From the NCBI RefSeq assembly GCF_001644645.1, contig NZ_CP011390.1, positions 2,662,001 through 2,726,000 on the forward strand: DNA of 64,000 nt, read 5' to 3'. The stretch comes from Flavisolibacter tropicus. GTDB lineage: Bacteria; Bacteroidota; Bacteroidia; Chitinophagales; Chitinophagaceae. Positions 51,561 through 60,832 of this stretch are shown here, piece by piece; position 1 is the first letter of the stretch, and the number at the start of each line of letters is the position of its first letter. The notes beneath the pieces are model-generated. The model made no database searches and was not told where the DNA came from. It saw only the letters and a list, made by a program, of their open reading frames with translations. Made by a program: the position numbers and the translations under genes.

Positions 51561-52169
51561 ATGAAAAACAACTACTGCTTAGTCATTCTTATTTTTCTGC
51601 TACTAGTTGCCAACTTAAAATCTAACGGGCAAGATAAAAACAGGCGTACAGATCAACCCTGGCAGCTGGATGTAGCTGCTGGCCTGCATACCTTTTATGC
51701 ACCAATAAAAGACCTGAAACCAGAGAGACCTGAGCTACTTACTTCTGTAGGCTGGGGAAAGCCACTGGGGCACAAACAACTGTTTGCCGTAACACTGCAC
51801 TTAGGATATGCCCGCAATAATTATCAAGGCGATGCCATGTACCTGCAATTGCTAGGACAATACACACCTGTGATCGCTAACAAGGTAGAAGCAGGCATAG
51901 GCTTAGGCTTTGGTTACCGCTTTGCTTTTTATGGCAATACTCCTCAAAAATGGAATGGACAGGAATGGGTAAAGGGGAGTCCGTTTAAAGGAATGTACCA
52001 GGTACCTGTTCAATTAAGTGTGGGATATCGCTCTTTAAAACTAGACCATTATGTAGTAAGACCTTACCTGGCCTATCAACTGCAAGCTTTGTTGGGATAC
52101 AATCCAGATGTATCTCCACTACCTGTTTCAGCAGGCTTATTAGGATTAAAGATTCAAAACACTAAATAA
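51561..52169 (+). CDS. Exported hypothetical protein, probable outer-membrane beta-barrel
   Basis: A 202-residue protein with a signal peptide (LVILIFLLLVANLKSNGQ) and alternating beta strands with aromatic girdles (LFAVTLHLGYARNNYQG, VEAGIGLGFGYRFAFYG, VPVQLSVGYRSL, VVRPYLAYQLQALLGY), typical of small outer-membrane barrels. Ligand unknown. It lies between the two LytS/LytTR systems, upstream of a serine hydrolase. Confidence 0.65.
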   Translation: MKNNYCLVILIFLLLVANLKSNGQDKNRRTDQPWQLDVAAGLHTFYAPIKDLKPERPELLTSVGWGKPLGHKQLFAVTLHLGYARNNYQGDAMYLQLLGQYTPVIANKVEAGIGLGFGYRFAFYGNTPQKWNGQEWVKGSPFKGMYQVPVQLSVGYRSLKLDHYVVRPYLAYQLQALLGYNPDVSPLPVSAGLLGLKIQNTK

Positions 52170-52292
52170 TTAAAACTCCATAGGAGAATAATAACCTTTT
52201 CAATAAACTAGCCTTGTATTGGAAATTCTAAATTAAAATATCGAAATCCGAATATAAATACCACTACTAACTAACTAAAACTGATATAAGTT

Positions 52293-53495
52293 ATGAAAAA
52301 ACAGTATTTTAAATATAGCGTTTCAGCATTAATCCTTGTTCTGTTTTTAAGCAGTTGTAAAAAAAACTTATTTGAAACACCTGTACAAACACCCAGCGGA
52401 ACAATACAAATGAACCCTGACCATCCCATGAAAGGATCCCTGCAAACCATAATTGATAAATACGTAGCAAAGGGATTACCCGGTGTACAAGTAGCCGTAA
52501 AGAATAACGATGGCTGGTATTTTACCAGTGGTGGCTTCACCAAAATTGAAAGCAAAAGCAGTTTCCATCCTTTAACGCCTACCTGGTTATTTAGCATCAC
52601 TAAGACCTACACTGCCGCCTTGGTAATGAAACAAAAGGAAAAAGGAGTAATCGATCTGAATGCCAACATCGCCCGCTATCTGTCAGCCGATGTACTTAAA
52701 AACATTGATGGCCATGATAAGATCAACGTTCGTATGCTGCTTAGCCATTCTTCCGGTCTTGTAGACTTTATTGAGCTACCCGCCTTCCTGGTGGCCCAGT
52801 TCAATGATCCCTTACATCAACCATCTACTGATGAAATATTAGGAATGCTAAAAGAGCAAAAGCTACGTTCTACACCCGGAGAAGAATATTTTTATTCAAA
52901 CACCAATTACCTGCTGCTAACACTCATACTAGAAAAGCTAACAGGCAAATCGTACCAGCAGCTGCTGCAAGAAGATATCTTTCAACCCCTGCACCTGCAA
53001 CATACTTATGTGGCACCCACAGAAGAACAAACGTTAACGCTGGGCTTTCCCAATTATTACGTAGACCGCTATGCGAAAGACCAACTGGAAAATGCTTCTG
53101 CCTGGAATAGCGCATTGGCACGTGCTTGTGAAGGTTGGGGTGGTATAGCAGCTACATCGTCCGATGCTATATTGTTTTATGAAGCCTTGATGAATGGCCA
53201 GGTGGTAAGCAGCAACTCAGTACAGGAAATGAAAACCTGGTTTCAAGGCAAAAGCTCTCCGGCACCTGACTATGGATTAGGCTTTGAGTATTTTCAATAT
53301 GCTGATGGCACTACACCTCAATATGGACACGAGGGCGATGGCATTGGCAGTTCTACCATGCTATTGTATGTTCCCGACAACAACACTTATCTATTCATTA
53401 ATATAACAGCTGGCAGAAAATTGTTTGGCCCCTACTTATACAAGATCACTGATTTCAAAAATGAATTGTGTAAGGCAGTAGCCCAATGGCGATAA
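52293..53495 (+). CDS. Lipoprotein serine hydrolase (class C beta-lactamase-like)
   Basis: A 400-residue protein with a lipoprotein signal (C22 in FLSSC) and a beta-lactamase/D-peptidase fold: S101-I-T-K104 as the S-x-x-K nucleophile motif, Y201-S-N203 as the Y-x-N motif, and YGHEGDGIGSS as the H-x-G motif. All catalytic residues are present. The substrate could be D-amino peptides or esters; true beta-lactamase activity cannot be claimed. Neighbouring LytS/LytTR genes may regulate it. Confidence 0.88.
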   Translation: MKKQYFKYSVSALILVLFLSSCKKNLFETPVQTPSGTIQMNPDHPMKGSLQTIIDKYVAKGLPGVQVAVKNNDGWYFTSGGFTKIESKSSFHPLTPTWLFSITKTYTAALVMKQKEKGVIDLNANIARYLSADVLKNIDGHDKINVRMLLSHSSGLVDFIELPAFLVAQFNDPLHQPSTDEILGMLKEQKLRSTPGEEYFYSNTNYLLLTLILEKLTGKSYQQLLQEDIFQPLHLQHTYVAPTEEQTLTLGFPNYYVDRYAKDQLENASAWNSALARACEGWGGIAATSSDAILFYEALMNGQVVSSNSVQEMKTWFQGKSSPAPDYGLGFEYFQYADGTTPQYGHEGDGIGSSTMLLYVPDNNTYLFINITAGRKLFGPYLYKITDFKNELCKAVAQWR

Positions 53496-53499
53496 ATGA

Positions 53500-53534
53500 A
53501 TTTGGAATTTGTGATTTGGAATTTGAGATTTTCT
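53500..53534. repeat. Heptamer tandem repeat (ATTTGRR)n
   Basis: Five 7-bp units: ATTTGGA-ATTTGTG-ATTTGGA, then ATTTGAG-ATTTTCT. Confidence 0.75.
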
Positions 53535-53599
53535 TATTCCTAACTGTTTCATTAAAAAGAGCATCATTCACTTCATAAGGTTCTGTTTTGTACATTTAA

Positions 53600-53624
53600 G
53601 CAGGACTGTTACCCGCAGTCCTGC
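53600..53624 (+). terminator. Rho-independent terminator
   Basis: GCAGGACTG/CAGTCCTGC stem followed by TTA; between the serine hydrolase and the next kinase gene. Confidence 0.65.
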
Positions 53625-53665
53625 TTATCTATTCAACTAATTGCATTTATTTAAACAATACTACT

Positions 53666-54715
53666 ATGGCTTCTAAAGAGGGAACGTTACATGATAAATG
53701 GTTTCGCTTTTTAGGAATTCCCTTCATCGCCTTCCTGTCGCATATCATCTTCTTTAATGAAGAGCATATGGGTGCAGACGATGGATTTACCAGTTGGCAA
53801 ATCTATTTGATAGCTATTGCAGAAGCCTTGCTCTTATGGGAAACGAATCGATTAGTGATCCACTATTTTCATAAGCGGTATCCTTCTCTTCACCAAACAC
53901 GCCAACGTATTTTGGGATGGTTTGTTGGCTGTATGCTGGTAACGATTGTTATACGCTATTTAAACATCTGGTTTTATGACAAAACGCTGTTCTGGGGTTA
54001 TGTTTTTCCACCAGAAGGCTATTGGTACAACATCTTTATTGCACTGCTATTTGTGGCCATAGTAGCCGGTATTTATGAAACCATATTTTACTTTCAACAG
54101 TGGAAGAGAACGTTTGCCGAAAAAGAAGCTTTAAAAATAGAGCAGCTACAAACACAACTGGATTCATTGAAGGCCCAGATCAACCCGCACTTTCTCTTTA
54201 ACAACCTGGGCTCTTTGTCCTCATTGATCATGGAAGATCAGTTACAGGCAGTGCGCTTTGTTAATGAGCTATCCAGTGTTTATCGGTATGTATTACAGGC
54301 TAACGATAAACACCTGACCACGTTAGAATCAGAGCTCGCCTTTATTGATAACTATTTTCACTTGCTAAAGACACGCTTTAGCGAAGGCATTGTATTAAAC
54401 AATGAAATAGATGATCAGCATTTATCTTATTTATTACCGCCACTTACGTTACAGTTGTTGATTGAAAATGCCATCAAGCATAATGCTATATTACCTGAGA
54501 GTCCATTGGTCATTACTTTATATACAAGAGAAACAGACAGCCTTATAGTAGTAAATAACTTGCAAAAGAAATCCTCTCTTCTTACGTCTAACAAACTAGG
54601 CTTGCGAAATATTACTACTAAATACCGCTTGCTGAATCAAAAAGAGGTATTGATAAAACAAACAGATAAGACATTTCAGGTATCACTTCCATTGATTAAA
54701 AACAGCGACATATGA
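53666..54715 (+). CDS. LytS-type sensor histidine kinase
   Basis: A 349-residue membrane kinase: four helices at about 15-135 (with HIIFFNEEHMGADDG as first extracytoplasmic loop), a coiled coil, then the His_kinase motif QINPHFLFNNLGSLSSL and an HATPase domain with LLIENAIKHNA and NKLGLRNITTKYRLL. It overlaps the following regulator gene by 4 bp (ATGA), a sign of translational coupling. Confidence 0.9.
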   Translation: MASKEGTLHDKWFRFLGIPFIAFLSHIIFFNEEHMGADDGFTSWQIYLIAIAEALLLWETNRLVIHYFHKRYPSLHQTRQRILGWFVGCMLVTIVIRYLNIWFYDKTLFWGYVFPPEGYWYNIFIALLFVAIVAGIYETIFYFQQWKRTFAEKEALKIEQLQTQLDSLKAQINPHFLFNNLGSLSSLIMEDQLQAVRFVNELSSVYRYVLQANDKHLTTLESELAFIDNYFHLLKTRFSEGIVLNNEIDDQHLSYLLPPLTLQLLIENAIKHNAILPESPLVITLYTRETDSLIVVNNLQKKSSLLTSNKLGLRNITTKYRLLNQKEVLIKQTDKTFQVSLPLIKNSDI

Positions 54716-55482
54716 AAGTGCTCATAGTTGAAGATGAAAACTTATTGGCTAAGCAACTAACCAACCTGATAGGAACAGTAGCACCTGAGGCTGAAATTGT
54801 AGGACGCACCACCAGCATTCAAAGCACCGTACAATGGCTTTCCAGCAATATTTCTCCAGAGCTGATATTTATGGATATTGAGTTAGCCGATGGTCAGTGC
54901 TTTGACATCTTTAACCAAACGGTTATCAAAACACCCGTCATCTTTACAACAGCTTATGATGAATATGCACTGCAGGCATTTAAGGTAAATAGTGTTGACT
55001 ATCTGCTGAAACCCATTAAAGAAGGTGAACTGATAGCGGCCCTGGCTAAGTTCAAAGAAATACATACACAGCAGACGGCGTTACCTGTTACGCTTGATAT
55101 GACCAAACTTCTTCAACAACTAAATAAAGGAAACGGGGGAGCGTATAAAGACCGGTTTTTAGTAAAGAGTCGACAAAAAATGCATTCCATCAATACTGAA
55201 GACATTGCTTATTTCTGTGCGAAGAACACACTCAACTTTCTGATAACAAAGAACAATCAGAAATATACTATTGATTATACACTGGATGATATAGAAACAC
55301 TCGTAAACGCAAAACAATTCTTCCGGGCTAACCGCCAGCACATTTTAGCACACGATGTTATTCATACTGTTCACGCCTGGTTTAATGGCAAACTCAAAGT
55401 AGAGCTTACCATTAAATCTGACGATGAAATTATTATCAGTCGTGAAAAAGCACCCTTCTTCCGGTCGTGGTTAGGAGAGTAA
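54712..55482 (+). CDS. LytTR-type response regulator
   Basis: A 256-residue regulator with receiver residues ED at 7-8, D55 (LIFMDIELADGQ), TTAYDEYA and LLKPI, then a LytTR domain (about 150-255: FLVKSRQKMHSINTEDIAYF..FFRANRQHILAHDVI). Cognate to the kinase it overlaps. Confidence 0.92.
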   Translation: MKVLIVEDENLLAKQLTNLIGTVAPEAEIVGRTTSIQSTVQWLSSNISPELIFMDIELADGQCFDIFNQTVIKTPVIFTTAYDEYALQAFKVNSVDYLLKPIKEGELIAALAKFKEIHTQQTALPVTLDMTKLLQQLNKGNGGAYKDRFLVKSRQKMHSINTEDIAYFCAKNTLNFLITKNNQKYTIDYTLDDIETLVNAKQFFRANRQHILAHDVIHTVHAWFNGKLKVELTIKSDDEIIISREKAPFFRSWLGE

Positions 55483-55503
55483 CATATGCGGCCTAATTAA
55501 GGC

Positions 55504-56595
55504 TTACGCTTCTTGTCCAATCCACATGGCGCCTCCAATGCTATTGCGTTGCGCACCTGTAACAGAAGAGATCACATTGTACTCCTCGCGCCAGCGCAGA
55601 ATGCCAATTAATGCCATTACCAGTGCCTCTTTGTATTTAACGGTATTCTCATCTGGCACCACCACTTCTACACCATAGGCTTGTAACGCTTCTGACAGTC
55701 GCTGAATCAAGAACGTATTAAATGCTCCACCGCCAGTCACAAACAATTTGGAATTTGGAATTTGAGATTTGAAATTCTCTATAGCTTTTGCGATCTGTTG
55801 TACAATATGTTCTGTATAAGTACGTAAAGCATCGGGCACCGATAAACCTGCAGCCTCAATCAGAGGGAATACCTCATCCGTCCCAAAACTATTGGCCAAT
55901 GACTTTGGATAGGATTGCTGGTAATACGACAATTCATTAAGTTGTTGCAGTAAAGATTCATTTACTGTTCCTGAAGCAGCTTGTTTTCCCTCATCATCAT
56001 ATTCCAGGCCCAGTTTTGCCACCAACATATTTAATACTCGGTTGGCAGGACAAACATCATAGGCTATATAATCATTAGGTAGGTTGAAAGAAATATTAGC
56101 AATGCCACCCAAATTCAGAAACATGGAATAACCTTTCCACAACAGCTTCTCCCCTATAGGTACAATGGGTGCACCCTGTCCGCCAAAGGCTATATCAAGG
56201 GCTCTTAGGTCGCTTACTACGTTAATACCGGTACTGGCAGCTATAGCAGCCCCATCTCCTAGCTGTCCGGTCATCTTTTGAGCGGGTTGATGGAAGGTGG
56301 TATGTCCATGGGAGGCAATTAAACCCACTTTAAAGTGCAAATTGTTTTCTTCAATAAAGCGGTTTACCTCATTACCTACGTAGTGGCCATAGGCTGTATG
56401 TAACAGTAAATAGTCCTGCGCATTTAAGCTAATGGCATTTTTAAGCTTCTCTTGCCATTCTTCACTATAGGGATAACAATCGGCAGCCATAATTTCAAAA
56501 CTCCACTCCCCTCTGTTTTCGTGTAACTCTGTGTAAACAAGATCTAACCCATCGAGCGAACTGCCGCTCATTAGGCCCATTACTTTATAAACCAT
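55504..56595 (-). CDS. anmK: Anhydro-N-acetylmuramic acid kinase
   Basis: Phosphorylates and opens 1,6-anhydro-MurNAc during cell-wall recycling. The 363-residue protein has the ASKHA-type motifs MGLMSGSSLDGLD, GQLGDGAAIAASTGINVVSDLRALDIAFGGQGAPIVP and LNLGGIANIS, and ends IGGAMWIGQEA. Near residue 275 the segment FKSQIPNSKL is encoded by a heptamer tandem repeat (55746-55773), apparently an in-frame repeat insertion just before the conserved FVTGGGAFN loop. The gene is divergent from upp. Confidence 0.93.
   Translation of the reverse strand: MVYKVMGLMSGSSLDGLDLVYTELHENRGEWSFEIMAADCYPYSEEWQEKLKNAISLNAQDYLLLHTAYGHYVGNEVNRFIEENNLHFKVGLIASHGHTTFHQPAQKMTGQLGDGAAIAASTGINVVSDLRALDIAFGGQGAPIVPIGEKLLWKGYSMFLNLGGIANISFNLPNDYIAYDVCPANRVLNMLVAKLGLEYDDEGKQAASGTVNESLLQQLNELSYYQQSYPKSLANSFGTDEVFPLIEAAGLSVPDALRTYTEHIVQQIAKAIENFKSQIPNSKLFVTGGGAFNTFLIQRLSEALQAYGVEVVVPDENTVKYKEALVMALIGILRWREEYNVISSVTGAQRNSIGGAMWIGQEA
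55746..55773. repeat. Heptamer tandem repeat inside anmK
   Basis: Four 7-bp units ATTTGGA-ATTTGGA, ATTTGAG-ATTTGAA within the coding sequence; the same family as 53500-53534. Confidence 0.75.
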
Positions 56596-56601
56596 GAATC
56601 A

Positions 56602-56636
56602 ATTTCGGATTTAAGATTTAAGACTCTAGATTTGCC
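56602..56636. repeat. Heptamer repeat in the anmK-upp promoter gap
   Basis: ATTTCGG-ATTTAAG, ATTTAAG-ACTCTAG, ATTTGCC: five 7-bp steps in the 95-bp gap between the divergent genes. Confidence 0.65.
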
Positions 56637-56690
56637 GAAATTAAAGACAAATAGCATCCCGGCTGATTTTAAAGGCAGAAAATCAAATTC

Positions 56691-57341
56691 ATGGTAATTA
56701 ATTTAAGCAAAGAACATTCACTGGTTAGCAATTGGATTGCTGAAATCCGCGATACAGAAATTCAAAAAGACCGCATGCGTTTCCGCCGCAACCTTGAGCG
56801 CATTGGTGAAATTGCCGCCTTTGAAATCAGTAAGCGCCTCCCTTATAAAGAAGTAGAAATCACTACTCCTATGGGAACTGCCATGGCGAAAGTGCTGGAA
56901 GAGCAGCCGGTTCTGGCTACTATTTTACGTGCCGGCCTTCCGTTACACCAAGGATTGCTCAATTATTTCGACAAGGCCGATAATGCCTTTGTTTCCGCTT
57001 ACCGCAAACATGATAAGGATGGCTCTTTTGAGATAAGCTTAGACTATTTCTCTTCACCTGAAATCGACAACCGTACGGTCATCATTTCTGATCCCATGCT
57101 GGCTACAGGTTCATCGCTTGTAAAAACCATTCAATACATCCAGGAAGAAGGCGAGCCTAAACATATACATATTGTAGCGGCCATCGCTTGCTCTGTAGGT
57201 ATTGAGTTTGTCCGCCGTCATATACCGTTAGCCACCATCTGGTGCGGCGACATTGATGACGAACTAACGGCCAAGGGGTATATCGTTCCAGGACTGGGCG
57301 ATGCCGGTGATCTGGCATTCGGCACAAAAATGCAGTCTTAA
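56691..57341 (+). CDS. upp: Uracil phosphoribosyltransferase
   Basis: Makes UMP from uracil and PRPP in pyrimidine salvage. The 216-residue protein has the PRPP-binding loop VIISDPMLATGSSLVKTI and the uracil-binding C-terminus (TAKGYIVPGLGDAGDLAFG). The conserved ATILRAGLPLHQGLLNYF is also present. Length is normal. Confidence 0.96.
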   Translation: MVINLSKEHSLVSNWIAEIRDTEIQKDRMRFRRNLERIGEIAAFEISKRLPYKEVEITTPMGTAMAKVLEEQPVLATILRAGLPLHQGLLNYFDKADNAFVSAYRKHDKDGSFEISLDYFSSPEIDNRTVIISDPMLATGSSLVKTIQYIQEEGEPKHIHIVAAIACSVGIEFVRRHIPLATIWCGDIDDELTAKGYIVPGLGDAGDLAFGTKMQS

Positions 57342-57390
57342 CGAAAGTTTTATTCTTTCTCTTGAAGTGAATTTGTAATTTGTTTATCCA

Positions 57391-58410
57391 ATGTGGATGA
57401 TTAAAAAAACCTACTGCTTTATCCTGCTCCTCTTTTGTGCTTTTACCACAAAAGCACAAGACCCTAATTTTTCGCAATTCTTTGCATCTCCACTGACGAT
57501 GAACCCGGCTATGACGGGCAAGTTTGCTGGTCAGTATAGAATTGCAGGAAACTACCGTAACCAATGGCCTACTATCAATAACGCCTATACAACTGCTACC
57601 GCTTCGTTTGATGCGGGTATTCTAAAAGATCAGATACCAGAGTTCGACCAGTTTGGTATTGGCTTTATGGGCTTTACAGATAGAAGCGGAAATGGTGTGT
57701 TGCAATACAACTATCTTTCTTTTTCTACTGCATATCATAAATCGCTGGATGAAAACGGCGACTACCAAGTCGGTGTAGGCTTTCAGGGCACTTATTCTTC
57801 CAAGCGATTGGATGTAACCAGCCTGAAGTTTGAAGACATGCTTCGCTCCGATGGCTTTACTGGGATAACTACGGAAACTTTCAACGGCAGCGACTTAAAT
57901 ATGTCATACTTTGACATGAACGCTGGCCTTTTATTTAATGGTTCGACTAACGGTGAGAACAATATTTATGCAGGCGTATCCCTGTACCATGTTAACCAGC
58001 CAAAAGAAACGTTTAATAAAGGAGACTTTAAACTGTCACAACGCCTTACTATACAAGCAGGCGGACATGTGCCTGTTGGCGACGTCGATGCCTTTCACTT
58101 TAGTGGAAACTATAGCCGCCAGGCCGGTGCTACCAACACGATGATTGGCGGTGCTTATGGCAAGCTGATGAATCCTGACCAGCCTGTACCAACCATTCTT
58201 TACCTGGGAAGCTGGTACCGGTTAAAAGACGCCGTTATTCCTTATATAGGTTTGGAGTTTGGTGAGTTCCATATTGGTGCCACTTATGATGTCAACGTAT
58301 CTAAATTAAAGCCAGCCTCCAACATGAAGGGCGGTATGGAAATCTCCCTGATCTATATTAAACAGCCGCGCGATCCAAACGCCAAGAAGCTGAACTGTCC
58401 GAAGTTTTAA
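57391..58410 (+). CDS. PorP/SprF-family type IX secretion membrane protein
   Basis: A 339-residue outer-membrane protein with a signal peptide ending TTKAQ and the family start DPNFSQFFASPLTMNPAMTGKFAGQYRIAGNYRNQW, followed by a beta-barrel pattern. PorP/SprF proteins assist type IX secretion or anchoring of surface adhesins. No large adhesin partner lies within view. It starts 49 bp after upp. Confidence 0.92.
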   Translation: MWMIKKTYCFILLLFCAFTTKAQDPNFSQFFASPLTMNPAMTGKFAGQYRIAGNYRNQWPTINNAYTTATASFDAGILKDQIPEFDQFGIGFMGFTDRSGNGVLQYNYLSFSTAYHKSLDENGDYQVGVGFQGTYSSKRLDVTSLKFEDMLRSDGFTGITTETFNGSDLNMSYFDMNAGLLFNGSTNGENNIYAGVSLYHVNQPKETFNKGDFKLSQRLTIQAGGHVPVGDVDAFHFSGNYSRQAGATNTMIGGAYGKLMNPDQPVPTILYLGSWYRLKDAVIPYIGLEFGEFHIGATYDVNVSKLKPASNMKGGMEISLIYIKQPRDPNAKKLNCPKF

Positions 58411-58439
58411 CCCCCTGTTCCCCTAAAGGGGAGAAGCTA

Positions 58440-58590
58440 GCGCTTCTTGAACCACAAAGACACAGTGAACACAGAGGGGCACAGAGAACAGTAAAGAAAT
58501 AATAGCTAAAAAAAATAGAAAAGCACTCCCGTTAAAGGAGTGCTTTTCTATTATAGGAATGTTTGCTCTTCTGGTTTTGTGTGCTGGCCA
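58440..58590. repeat. Composite terminator repeat, copy 3
   Basis: ACCACAAAGACACAGTGAAC-like stretch, hairpin AAAAGCACTCC/GGAGTGCTTTT (58519-58547) and TTCTGGTTTTGTGTGCTGGCC-like end; follows the order of copies 1 and 2. Works as terminator between the convergent PorP and SLC13 genes. Confidence 0.65.
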
Positions 58591-58639
58591 ATGACTATTG
58601 ACTATTGACTAGCGGAGCTCTGTGCGTGGATGCTCCCCT

Positions 58640-60106
58640 TTAGGGGCTGGGGGTGAGCGCTGGCTCTAGAACCAGAGGCAGCAATAACCAACAAAACAGT
58701 GTAATCAAGGCTACAGCTATCAGGTTCATAATAAACCCAACCCTGGTCATTTGATGAAGTTTTATATACCCGCTGGAAAAGGCAATAGCGTTGGGTGGTG
58801 TCCCCATGGGCAACATGCTGGCGCAACTGGCTGCCAGCGTCATAGGAATACCCAGCATCAATGGATGTAAGTTGGCGGCATCGGCCAGGCTGCTGACCAC
58901 TGGAGCAAAGACAATCACCTGGGCTACATTACTCATTACTTCACTAACAAAAAGAGAAACCAAGGTTACCAAGAAGATCAATAACAGTGTATTGAATCCA
59001 AACTGACCAAACCATTGTCCTAGCTGTTGCATCAGCCCAGCCTTTTCTAATGCGCCCGCCAAAGCGATTCCTCCACCAAATAACAATAATATACCCCAAG
59101 CCATCTTACTGGTATCTGACCACACCAGCAGGGTTTCTTTCTTTTCATTGCTGGCAGGAAATAAAAACAATAAAACACCTCCCATCAACGCAATCATGTT
59201 ATCGTCCAGCTTCACCCAGTTAAGTTTATTGATCAGATCTTTAGTGATCCATAACGAAGCGGTAAGTAAAAAAACAAAGAGCACGCGTTTTTCCGCTTTA
59301 CTCATAGTACCCAGTGCCACTATCTCTTGATGGATCATAGCCTTGGTTCCGGCGTCCTCTTTCATACGATTAGGATAGAGCCATTTTACCATTACCCAAT
59401 ACAAGCATAACAACAGTAGTATGGAAAGTGGTGTGCATATAAGCATCCAATCAATAAACGATATGCTATAATCGTAACGCTTTTGAATAAAGGCTGCATA
59501 AGCCACGTTGGGAGGCGTACCTATTAAAGTAGCAATACCTCCTAAGTTGGAAGCTAGTGCTATAGCCAGCATAACGGATAACGAGAAGTTGTTGATGCCT
59601 TTCTGATCTGTGTGATTATCACAGATCACCTTGATAACAGAGAGTGCTATGGGAAACATCATCATGGTAGTCGCTGTATTACTCAACCACATACTGATCA
59701 TACCTGTAGCAATGATAAAGCCCAATACGATCTTATTGCCACTGGTGCCAGTTAGCCTGACAATATTTAAAGCAATACGCCTATGCAAGTTCCACTTCTC
59801 AATAGCCAGACCTAGCATAAAGCCCCCCATGAATAAAAAGATCACCGGGTTAGCATAAGAAGCTGCTGTAGTATCAATAGGTGCAATATTTAATAAAGGG
59901 AATATTACTAATGGCAAGAGTGCTACTACTGGCATGGGCATGGCCTCCGTTACCCACAATACAATCATTAGCATACCGACTGCCAACACTTTATTGGCTT
60001 CAACGGGAACAGCAAACGGATTAGCAAACCAAATCAGCAAGGCGGCTAATATGCTTGTAACTACAGCTATGTAGCGTGTGTGAATATAGTGGAGCACGGG
60101 TTTCAT
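58640..60106 (-). CDS. SLC13 (DASS) family anion permease
   Basis: A 488-residue inner-membrane protein with about twelve helices. It carries the DASS features SNTATTMMMFPIA and TLIGTPPNVAYAAF, and near the C-terminus TLAASCASMLPMGTPPNAIAFSSGY, the paired Ser-Asn-Thr type sites for sodium and dicarboxylate. Likely substrates are C4-dicarboxylates or sulfate, undecided. It lies 34 bp after the glycosylase gene on the same strand. Confidence 0.9.
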   Translation of the reverse strand: MKPVLHYIHTRYIAVVTSILAALLIWFANPFAVPVEANKVLAVGMLMIVLWVTEAMPMPVVALLPLVIFPLLNIAPIDTTAASYANPVIFLFMGGFMLGLAIEKWNLHRRIALNIVRLTGTSGNKIVLGFIIATGMISMWLSNTATTMMMFPIALSVIKVICDNHTDQKGINNFSLSVMLAIALASNLGGIATLIGTPPNVAYAAFIQKRYDYSISFIDWMLICTPLSILLLLCLYWVMVKWLYPNRMKEDAGTKAMIHQEIVALGTMSKAEKRVLFVFLLTASLWITKDLINKLNWVKLDDNMIALMGGVLLFLFPASNEKKETLLVWSDTSKMAWGILLLFGGGIALAGALEKAGLMQQLGQWFGQFGFNTLLLIFLVTLVSLFVSEVMSNVAQVIVFAPVVSSLADAANLHPLMLGIPMTLAASCASMLPMGTPPNAIAFSSGYIKLHQMTRVGFIMNLIAVALITLFCWLLLPLVLEPALTPSP

Positions 60107-60140
60107 TTGATTGTAAAATACAATGCATGTAAAAGCTATG

Positions 60141-60743
60141 CTATTTTATTTTGCCACTAACAAAAGGGTTACCCTTTAAAAAGAAGCGATAGGGCCGCAA
60201 GGCATCTTCTCCAGCATAGTCTACACCAATGCGTACCGACACACCAACACTTCCCACTGGCAACTGAAAACCATCGTCCGCCAAAAAGAGTTCGTCATCT
60301 AACAAAGAAAAACCACTTTGTGAAGTATGGAAGCCAAAAGCCTTTCCTACATTACCGGGGCCCCGGGTTAATGTATGGTCAGCCCTCTTTTTACCTGTTC
60401 TCTTCAACATCACATCAATACCTTCCATTGGCTCTACCCCTCTTATCAAAATAGCATGAGGATCTCCTTCCGTACTGGTTACAATATTGAACATCTGGTG
60501 TATACCATAACAGAGATAGACATACGCTGTACCACCCTCTCCAAACATGACGGATGTTCGAGTGGTACGTCCCTTCGATGCATGAGAGGCTTTATCACTT
60601 TCTCCAGCATATGCCTCTGTTTCTACAATGCGTCCTACAGTTCGTTCTCCGTTCCACTGCGACACTAACACCTTGCCCAATAACTCCTTGGCAATGCGCA
60701 CAACATCGTCGCGCAAATAAAACTCAACCGGTAGCTTTTGCAT
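60141..60743 (-). CDS. 3-methyladenine DNA glycosylase (AAG/MPG type)
   Basis: Removes alkylated purines from DNA. The 200-residue protein (ATG at 60743, MQKLPVEFYL) has the AAG-type motifs VRIAKELLGKVLV, GRIVETEAYAGESDKASHA with the catalytic Glu, VYLCYGIHQMFNIVT and LTRGPGNVGKAFGF. Complete. It may be cotranscribed with the SLC13 permease. Confidence 0.92.
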   Translation of the reverse strand: MQKLPVEFYLRDDVVRIAKELLGKVLVSQWNGERTVGRIVETEAYAGESDKASHASKGRTTRTSVMFGEGGTAYVYLCYGIHQMFNIVTSTEGDPHAILIRGVEPMEGIDVMLKRTGKKRADHTLTRGPGNVGKAFGFHTSQSGFSLLDDELFLADDGFQLPVGSVGVSVRIGVDYAGEDALRPYRFFLKGNPFVSGKIK

Positions 60744-60832
60744 GGATTCCAATATATTTACGTATTCGAAATACAGGCTTAGTTTGGTCAGGTATTTTTT
60801 TTAATAGTCGTCATTTATAAAACAAAGCTGGC

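Noticed and set aside
52293..53495. Call as a beta-lactamase resistance gene
   Set aside because: The S-x-x-K/Y-x-N/H-x-G set is shared by many esterases and peptidases; nothing in the sequence shows beta-lactam hydrolysis.
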